From JBBPZA01 sp963728925 (GTDB taxonomy: Bacteria > Actinomycetota > Thermoleophilia > Solirubrobacterales > Solirubrobacteraceae), in the NCBI GenBank assembly GCA_963728925.1, contig CAVSMB010000029.1, positions 434,001 to 498,000 of the forward strand: a DNA stretch of 64,000 bases, written 5' to 3'. The position numbers and the translations under genes were made by a program. Positions 58,849 to 64,000 of the stretch are shown piece after piece. Below the pieces are notes generated by a model. That model saw only the letters and a program-made list of their open reading frames with translations, did no database searches and was not told the origin of the DNA. Numbering within the stretch: position 1 is the stretch's first letter; each line of letters begins with the position of its first letter.

Positions 58849-59981
58849 GCGACCGGCACGTGGCCGCGCTCGTCCCCGTCTACCCGCCGCTCGAGCTCGG
58901 CGGGGTGCGAGCCGGCGACCCGGGCTTCCCCTTCGACGACCGCGCCCTGATGCTCACCCACCTCGGTCGTGGTGCCGTCTGGCTCGCGCTGCGCGCGCTC
59001 GGCGTGGGGGAGGGAAGCCGAGTCGCGATGCCCGCCTACCACTGCGGCTCGGAGGTCGAGGCGGCGCGGCTCGCCGGCGCCGAGGTGGCCTTCTACCGCG
59101 TGGGAGGAGACCTGCGCGTCGACGAGGAGGACCTCGCGCGCGTCGCTCTCGCAAGCGACGTGACCTACCTGATCTCGGCCTTCGGCTTCCCGATCCCCAC
59201 GCCGCCTGCGGGTGCGCCGGTGGTCGAGGACGCCGCCCACGGCCTCTTCTCGCTCGATCCCGACGGGCGCCCGCTGGGCGCCCGCGGCGCCGCGGCGATC
59301 TTCTGTCCGCGCAAGTCGCTCGGGGTGCCCGACGGGGGAGCCGTGCTCGTGCGCGACGACGGCGCGTCGCGCGGGCCTCGCGGTCGCCCTCCGCGAAAGC
59401 GCATCCTTCGCTCGGCCGGCGCACTGCTGGCCGGGCGCGGCGCGCTCTCGCCGCCGGCGCCGGTCCGAGCGGCGGCTACGCGGGTCATCGCCCGCGCGAG
59501 TCGCGGTGACGCCGCGGCCCGCGCCGGCACGGCGACGGAGACGGTGATCGGCGAATGGGACCTCGACGTCGCCGACATGGAGAACGCCGCAGCCAAGCCC
59601 GCCGCGCTCACCGAGCGCGTCGTGCGGCGCGTGGACGCCACGGCGATCCGCGACCGGCGCCGGGCGCATTACACAAGGCTGCGCGACGAGCTCGCCGAGC
59701 ATGTGCCCGACGCCTTCCGCGAGCTGCCCGCGGGCACCTGCCCGCTCTACCTGCCCGTCCGCGCCGTCGATCGGCCGGCGGCGGTGCGGGCGCTGCTGGA
59801 GGGAGGGGTCCGGGCGCTCGAGATCTGGCCCGTGCCCCATCCGCTGCTCGACCGGGCGCGCTTCGCCGAGCTCGACCCCGCGCGCCGCGAGCTGCTGGCC
59901 CTGCCGACCCATCACCTGCTCGCCGAGCGCCACCTCGACCAGGTGGTCGCGGCGGCGAAGCGCGCGCTCAGCGCGCGCTGA
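58845..59981 (+). CDS. DegT/DnrJ/EryC1-like PLP enzyme
   Basis: A 378-residue fold-type I PLP enzyme related to sugar aminotransferases. It shows HLGRGAVWLALRALGVGEGSRVAMPAYHCGSEVEAARLAGAEVAFY, PVVEDAAHGLFSLD and the PLP-lysine motif FCPRKSLGVPDGG (Lys about 157). A C-terminal domain holds LPAGTCPLYLPV and RALEIWPVPHPLLD. Compared with standard DegT proteins, the region after the lysine is Arg-rich and divergent. It overlaps murJ by 4 nt and is likely cotranscribed, which suggests a cell-envelope sugar role; that is inference. Its end overlaps the convergent TPR-CofE gene by 14 bp. Confidence 0.8.
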   Translation: MSDRHVAALVPVYPPLELGGVRAGDPGFPFDDRALMLTHLGRGAVWLALRALGVGEGSRVAMPAYHCGSEVEAARLAGAEVAFYRVGGDLRVDEEDLARVALASDVTYLISAFGFPIPTPPAGAPVVEDAAHGLFSLDPDGRPLGARGAAAIFCPRKSLGVPDGGAVLVRDDGASRGPRGRPPRKRILRSAGALLAGRGALSPPAPVRAAATRVIARASRGDAAARAGTATETVIGEWDLDVADMENAAAKPAALTERVVRRVDATAIRDRRRAHYTRLRDELAEHVPDAFRELPAGTCPLYLPVRAVDRPAAVRALLEGGVRALEIWPVPHPLLDRARFAELDPARRELLALPTHHLLAERHLDQVVAAAKRALSAR

Positions 59982-61347
59982 GCGCCTCGGTGCGCAGGCG
60001 CCGGACGAGCACGACCGGCGTGCCCTCGTCCTCGTTGCCGGCCGGGTTGTCGGCGAGCGCGGCGGTGAGCCACGCCCGGTCGACCCCCGGGGTCGCACCG
60101 ACGACCCACGCTCCCGTGAGGTGGTTGGCGTCGACGATCGCCGCCTCGCAGCCCAGGGCGTCGCGCAGTTGGCGCGCGAGCCCGTCGGGGTCGCGGGGGC
60201 CGAAGAGGATGTGGTGGTCGTGGGGCGGCATGGCGGCGGCGACGTCGTCGATCATCGCCGTCGGCTCGCCGGCGACGCGGTAGAACCAGCCGCGCCGTCC
60301 GGCGAGCTTGCCCGCCGCGCCGGCGACGGCGGCGGCGGCCACGCGCGGGCGCCCGGCCTCCATGATCGCGCCCTCCATACCCTGCGCGCTGTGCAGCGGG
60401 CCGATCTTCCCCACGAAGCGGGAGAGCAGGCCGGCCATAGGCTCGGCCTCGACGAGCTCGAGCGGGACGATGCGCCCCTGGCCGGCGGCCGCGGCGCTCT
60501 CTGCGAGCACCAGCACGTCCCCCGGCTCGCGCAGTGGCGCCGTGGCCTGGTCGACGGGCCCGACAAGCCCGGTCCGGGCGGTGATGAACGGCGTGCGGAC
60601 GGGGATCCGCCGCGCGCCGACCGCCTCCTCGGAGACGGCCTCGACGTTGGGATCGCGCCGCGGGCCGGGGTCGCCGAACTCGAGCGCGAGCAGCTCGCGA
60701 AGCTCGTCGTTGCGGGGGTAGATGCCCGCCCCTCGGCGCGAGATCGCCTCGGCCTCCGAGCGGTCGCCCGTGTCGAGCGCGAGCCGACCCGCGGTCACGT
60801 AGTCCGACGCGTAGACGAGGTAGTCGGGCGCGAGCTCGAGCAGCTCGCCGAACCAGCGCCGTGCGCCGTCGCGGTCGCCGCGGGCCAGCGCCGACCGCGA
60901 CAGGCGCTTGAGCGCGTGGCGGCGCAGCGGCGGGCCCGAGGCGGCGGCCTGCTCGAGCAGCGGGCCGGCTTCCTCCGAGCGCCCCGCCTCGACGAGCGCG
61001 TCGCTGATCGACAGCACGTACCAGGGGACGCCGGGACGGCGCCGCTGGGCGGCGCGCAGGACCTCCAGCGCCTCGTCATAGGCGGCGCGGTTGAGGAGCA
61101 CCGCCGCGAGCGCCGCGGACGCGAAGCGCCCGTCGCGCGCGCTGCGGAGCGCCAGCCGGGCCGCGCGCTCGGCCTCGGCCTCGTCGCGCCGGTAGGTGAG
61201 CGCGAGCCACGCGTAGAGCGAGAGCGCCTCGGGGTCGCCGGCGTCGCCCGCCGCGGCGTCGGGGGCGAGCAGCCTCAGCGCGCGCGCAGGGTCGCGCAGC
61301 CAGACGCGCTGCGCGCGCCAGCGCCGGAATGTCGCGGCACCCTCCAC
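59968..61347 (-). CDS. TPR-type helical domain fused to a CofE-like (F420-0:glutamate ligase) domain
   Basis: A 459-residue fusion. Residues about 25-220 are helical repeats of TPR type (LSLYAWLALTYRRDEAEAERAARLAL, LNRAAYDEALEVLRAAQRR, LARGDRDGARRWFGELLELAPDY). Residues about 235-455 resemble coenzyme F420-0:L-glutamate ligase: RRIPVRTPFITARTGLVGPVDQA, GDVLVLAESAAAAGQGRIV, FYRVAGEPTAMIDDV and IVDANHLTGAWVVGATPGVD. The ligase domain seems complete in length, but several metal and GTP contacts differ from true CofE, so ligase activity is not certain. GTG 61347 gives the first helix; TAGACT is 10 nt upstream. Confidence 0.72.
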   Translation of the reverse strand: MEGAATFRRWRAQRVWLRDPARALRLLAPDAAAGDAGDPEALSLYAWLALTYRRDEAEAERAARLALRSARDGRFASAALAAVLLNRAAYDEALEVLRAAQRRRPGVPWYVLSISDALVEAGRSEEAGPLLEQAAASGPPLRRHALKRLSRSALARGDRDGARRWFGELLELAPDYLVYASDYVTAGRLALDTGDRSEAEAISRRGAGIYPRNDELRELLALEFGDPGPRRDPNVEAVSEEAVGARRIPVRTPFITARTGLVGPVDQATAPLREPGDVLVLAESAAAAGQGRIVPLELVEAEPMAGLLSRFVGKIGPLHSAQGMEGAIMEAGRPRVAAAAVAGAAGKLAGRRGWFYRVAGEPTAMIDDVAAAMPPHDHHILFGPRDPDGLARQLRDALGCEAAIVDANHLTGAWVVGATPGVDRAWLTAALADNPAGNEDEGTPVVLVRRLRTEALSAR

Positions 61348-61404
61348 GAGGCGCCCGAGTCTAGGTCGTCCGCGCGCCCGCGGTCTCGCGCCCGGCGACG
61401 GCGC

Positions 61405-62280
61405 TCAGGGACGTGCCTCGCGCAGGCGCCGGCCCACCGTCGCCGTCCACTCGGCCTCGCCGAAGCGCTCGCGCACGGCGTCCGCGCTCGCCCTGTGGTC
61501 GTAGGGCAGCCGCCGGTGCTCCACCGCACCGTCGGGATGCACCAGCGCGTAGGCGGCGCGCGGGTCCCCGTCGAAGGGCATCCCGACGCTGCCGGGGTTG
61601 ACGAGCTCGACGCCCTGGACGGCGATGCGGCGGAACGGGAGATGGGTGTGGCCGAAGACCAGGCGCGAGGACGCGACGCCCTCGAGCAGCTCGGCCTCGT
61701 CGGGCGCGGGCGTGGGGAGGAAGGAGCGCACGTCGCTGACCGGCGAGGCGTGGCAGTAGCGCGTCGTCGTCTCCACGCGGCCCTCGGGGAGCGCCGCGAG
61801 GTCGCCGACGACCGCGGCGCCGAGCGCCTCGCGGCACCCCGCGATCGCGCCCTGCACGACGGCATCGCCGGGCGCATCGCCGGGTGCGTCCGTCCAGCGC
61901 TCGCCGTTGCCGCGGATCCACGTCGCGTCGAGCTGGCGCAGCCGCTGCACGGTCTCGGCCGGCCACGCACCGAAGAGCGCGTAGTCGCCGCCGAGCAGGA
62001 AGCGCGTCGCGCCGCGGGCCTGGGCGTCCTCGAGCACCTTCTCCAGGGCGGGAAGGTTGCCGTGCACGTCGTAGAGGAGCGCGAGCACGCTAGGGTCGAC
62101 TCCGACGATCCCTGCCACGCGATCGAGGTCGGCATCGCACGCGAGCACGGTCGCGCCCGAACGCCACGCCACGGCGGTGATCATGCAGTCGATCATTCCG
62201 CGCGGGATTACTCCGGCCCCCCGGCAGCGCCGGTAGATGCGGGCGGCGGCATCGAAATCGGCGGCGGCATCGAAGCGCAT
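61405..62280 (-). CDS. metallophosphoesterase with a VapC/PIN C-terminal fragment fused at its N-terminus
   Basis: The 291-residue frame has two origins. Residues 1-62 (FDAAARIYRRCRGAGVIPRGMIDCMITAVAWRSGATVLACDADLDRVAGIVGV) match the second half of VapC-type PIN toxins, including one or two of the metal-binding acidic residues. Residues about 64-291 are a calcineurin-like phosphoesterase: LLYDVHGNLPALEKVL, LLGGDYALFG, IRGNGERW, VFGHTHLPF. There is no stop between the parts. The PIN part lacks its N-terminal half and cannot be an active RNase. The phosphoesterase may still be made from GTG 62088. Probably a deletion fusion. Confidence 0.75.
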   Translation of the reverse strand: MRFDAAADFDAAARIYRRCRGAGVIPRGMIDCMITAVAWRSGATVLACDADLDRVAGIVGVDPSVLALLYDVHGNLPALEKVLEDAQARGATRFLLGGDYALFGAWPAETVQRLRQLDATWIRGNGERWTDAPGDAPGDAVVQGAIAGCREALGAAVVGDLAALPEGRVETTTRYCHASPVSDVRSFLPTPAPDEAELLEGVASSRLVFGHTHLPFRRIAVQGVELVNPGSVGMPFDGDPRAAYALVHPDGAVEHRRLPYDHRASADAVRERFGEAEWTATVGRRLREARP

Positions 62281-62381
62281 TCACCGATCCGCTTACGGGT
62301 AGCGGTGTGGAGCGGCAAAGGTGCTGGGCGGTCAGGGGGGCTCCTTTCGCAAGCCGACCCTCTCGGTCCCGCGACGGGGCG

Positions 62382-62861
62382 TCAGACCGTCGTGAGCCCG
62401 GAGAGTGAGGCGAGCGTCGCGCCGGCGCCGCCCGCGGGGAACCACCACGTCTGGTCGCCGACGACCCCGTCGACGTGGACGCCGCGGTCGTGCTGGTAGC
62501 CGCGCACCGCGGTCTCGGTCGTCGGGCCGAAGTCGCCGTCGATCGCGCCCGGGTTGGTCGCTGGCTTGCCGAAGGTCTTCAGCCCGTGCTGCAGGGCTGA
62601 GACCTCAGAGCCCTTGGCTCCTCGCGCAAGCCGTGGCGTGTCCGGGTCCGCCGGCAGCTTCGCCCACGTCTGCTGGCCGACGATGCCGTCGACCCGCAGG
62701 CCGTTGCCCTGCTGGAACTGCTCGACTGCGCTCTTGGTCTTCGGACCGAAGTTCCCGTCGATCCCCGTGTAGTCGAGGAGCTTGGTCATGACGAGGATTC
62801 GCTGCAGCCGCCGCACGTCGTCGCCGTGCGAGCCCTGGCTGAGCTGCGGGCCGCTGTTCAC
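62382..62861 (-). CDS. protein with two peptidoglycan-binding domains
   Basis: A 159-residue protein made of two PG_binding_1 repeats: about 8-68 (SQGSHGDDVRRLQRILV, GNFGPKTKSAVEQFQQGNGLRVDGIVGQQTW) and about 80-143 (ARGAKGSEVSALQHGL, GDFGPTTETAVRGYQHDRGVHVDGVVGDQTW). No signal peptide or catalytic domain is present, which is unusual because such domains act outside the cell; a start further upstream is excluded by stops. The GTG at 62861 has TAGGGG 6 nt upstream. It could be a stand-alone cell-wall binder, a lost fragment of a hydrolase, or secreted by a non-Sec route. Confidence 0.8.
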   Translation of the reverse strand: MNSGPQLSQGSHGDDVRRLQRILVMTKLLDYTGIDGNFGPKTKSAVEQFQQGNGLRVDGIVGQQTWAKLPADPDTPRLARGAKGSEVSALQHGLKTFGKPATNPGAIDGDFGPTTETAVRGYQHDRGVHVDGVVGDQTWWFPAGGAGATLASLSGLTTV

Positions 62862-62955
62862 GTCGTCCCCCTATCGTCGCTGGCACCAACAGGCATGGCC
62901 TACCAGACCGGCGCCGTCGCGGTCAACCGGGCGCGGCAGTCTCCGCGTGCGACGT

Positions 62956-63702
62956 TCAGCTGCGCCGGGCCTCCCACGAGAAGCCGCGGACGGCGAGCAG
63001 GATCCCAACCGCGGCCCACGCGAGGACGACGACGAGGCCCGACACGTTGTCGGCCAGCCCGCGGCCGGTGACCATCGCGCCCGAGAGACCGTCGATGACG
63101 TGGACCAGGGGCAGCACCTCGGCGACGTCGCGCAGCGCGGTGGGCGCGTTGTCGGCGTCGTAGAACACGCCCGAGATGAAGATCATCGGCAGGAAGATCG
63201 CGTTGACGTAGGCGGGCGCCGAATCGAAGTTCGGGATCGCGTGGGAGAAGGCGACCCCCAGCGAGGCGAAGCACACGACGCCGGCCACGGCGAAGACGAC
63301 GAGCTCGGGCCAGTTGCGCGGCCACTGCACGCCGAAGAACAGCTTCCCGGCGACGATGATGATCGTCAGCTGCACGGCGCAGTTGGTCACGGCGTTGGCG
63401 GCGATGCCGCCGAGGTAGGCGCTGCCCGGCAACGGCGTCCCGCGGATGCGCTTGAGGATGCCCGTCTCGCGCAGGAAGGTCATGTTGAAGGCCAGGGCGG
63501 AGAACGTCGTGGACATCACGCTCAATCCGGCGATGCCCGGGACGATCACGTCGAGCTGCTGCTGGTCGGAGGAGAACACGGCGCCGAAGAGGCCGAGGAA
63601 GAGCAGCGGCAGCAGGAAGTTGAAGAACGCGGCGCTCGGGTTGCGCCAGAAGAGGCGCCGCTCGAGGCGGTACTGGCGCCAGGTCAGGGCGAGCGCGCTC
63701 AT
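62956..63702 (-). CDS. ABC-2 type transporter permease
   Basis: A 248-residue permease with six hydrophobic helices and the typical opening RQYRLERRLFWRNPSAAFFNFLLPLLFLGLFG; the ABC-2 signature region follows in FLPMIFISGVFYDADNAPTALRDVAEVLPLVHVIDGL. It pairs with the ATPase whose gene lies directly upstream: the ATPase TGA overlaps this ATG (ATGA). Daunorubicin-type exporters (DrrA/DrrB) share this organisation. Export of a lipid, drug or polymer is likely but unassigned. Confidence 0.9.
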   Translation of the reverse strand: MSALALTWRQYRLERRLFWRNPSAAFFNFLLPLLFLGLFGAVFSSDQQQLDVIVPGIAGLSVMSTTFSALAFNMTFLRETGILKRIRGTPLPGSAYLGGIAANAVTNCAVQLTIIIVAGKLFFGVQWPRNWPELVVFAVAGVVCFASLGVAFSHAIPNFDSAPAYVNAIFLPMIFISGVFYDADNAPTALRDVAEVLPLVHVIDGLSGAMVTGRGLADNVSGLVVVLAWAAVGILLAVRGFSWEARRS

Positions 63703-64000
63703 CGCACGACGCCCTCCGGCTGCGGCGCGGGCTCTTCGGCGGCGTCGCCGGTGAGCTCGAGGTAGACGTCCTCGAGCGACGGGCGCGTGACCGAGAGGTC
63801 GTGGAGCGGCTCGCCGCGTTCCAGCGCGCGGCCGGTGAGCTCGTGCACGAGCGCGGTGGGATCGTCGACCACGCGCTCGGCCAGCGCGCCGTCCTCGTCG
63901 CGCCACGCGACCCGGTAGCGCGACGAGCCCGATCCCAGCTCGCCCGGGGCGCCCTCAGCGAGGATCCGACCGTCTTTGATGATCGCGACGCGGTCGGCGA
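63699..64000 (-). CDS. ABC transporter ATP-binding protein, C-terminal part (cut by window end)
   Basis: About 100 codons of the C-terminal end are visible on the minus strand, starting with ADRVAIIKDGRILAEGAP, the end of an ABC ATPase domain after the H-loop. A DrrA/CcmA-like C-terminal regulatory domain follows, with HDLSVTRPSLEDVYLELTGDAAE. The Walker motifs lie beyond base 64000. The TGA overlaps the permease start. Confidence 0.85.
   Translation of the reverse strand, partial: ADRVAIIKDGRILAEGAPGELGSGSSRYRVAWRDEDGALAERVVDDPTALVHELTGRALERGEPLHDLSVTRPSLEDVYLELTGDAAEEPAPQPEGVVR

Overview
The window is very GC-rich (about 72-75% by eye) and protein-dense. It is bacterial chromosome, most likely from an uncultured or poorly known actinobacterium of the Thermoleophilia/Solirubrobacterales type. 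Three things point there: frequent GTG starts, an F420-type LLM oxidoreductase together with a CofE-like domain, and start codons that mostly lack Shine-Dalgarno sequences but carry a TANNNT box 6-10 nt upstream (leaderless transcription). Lineage is inference. I saw no tRNA, rRNA, CRISPR array, origin or prophage; the only RNA gene is ssrA (tmRNA).

Layout. 1-3.1 kb: end of ahcY, then a minus-strand operon ctaG-like > flavin amine oxidase (frameshifted) > small lipoprotein. 3.1-8.8 kb: comF-like, LLM oxidoreductase, hpf, secA, yqgE. 9-12.3 kb: accessory stretch with a DHFR-family scar, a cupin, a cyclic-nucleotide-binding/thioredoxin-reductase-like fusion, an M20 peptidase scar and a coiled-coil protein. 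12.3-16.9 kb: prfB with a programmed +1 frameshift, an Orn/Lys/Arg decarboxylase-family enzyme and nadC in one overlapping operon, then nadA. 16.9-23 kb: a methyltransferase plus a hydrolase-glycosyltransferase fusion, divergent from a large LuxR-type ATPase regulator. 23-24.2 kb: decayed sigma factor, secreted-protein and phosphatase remnants. 24.4-32 kb: M16 protease, then ftsE, ftsX, S41 protease, RNase R-like, smpB, ssrA, which links division-site signalling, processing proteases and the trans-translation/RNA-decay machinery. 32-37.3 kb: broken MFS gene, two tandem polytopic GT-C-like proteins, a GT2 glycosyltransferase and a small YciI/MIase-like protein. 37.4-42.6 kb: lon, a DUF1360-like protein, a STAS antagonist, a gutted topoisomerase IB and two envelope/acidic proteins. 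42.7-48.2 kb: sodA, a baeRF/Vms1-like protein, an RsbW-like kinase and ligD. 48.2-50.1 kb: an intact IS1634-family element. 50.1-57 kb: hydrolases, an MBL-fold protein with a deleted duplicate, a frameshifted methyltransferase, two tandem peptidase E paralogues and an MFS transporter. 57.2-64 kb: murJ, a DegT-like enzyme, a TPR-CofE fusion, a PIN-remnant/phosphoesterase fusion, a double peptidoglycan-binding protein and an ABC-2 exporter (ATPase cut by the window end).

Overall picture. Housekeeping genes (secA, prfB, ftsEX, lon, ligD, murJ, sodA, smpB) are all intact, while about a dozen accessory genes are frameshifted, truncated or internally deleted. This pattern looks like real gene decay more than poor sequence, although homopolymer errors cannot be excluded. 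The most unusual items are the leaderless promoter pattern; a tmRNA with a non-standard tag end and T-loop; an IS that landed exactly in a shared stop-codon sequence without breaking either neighbour; and several domain fusions (CNB-Trx-TrxR without CxxC, hydrolase-GT, TPR-CofE).
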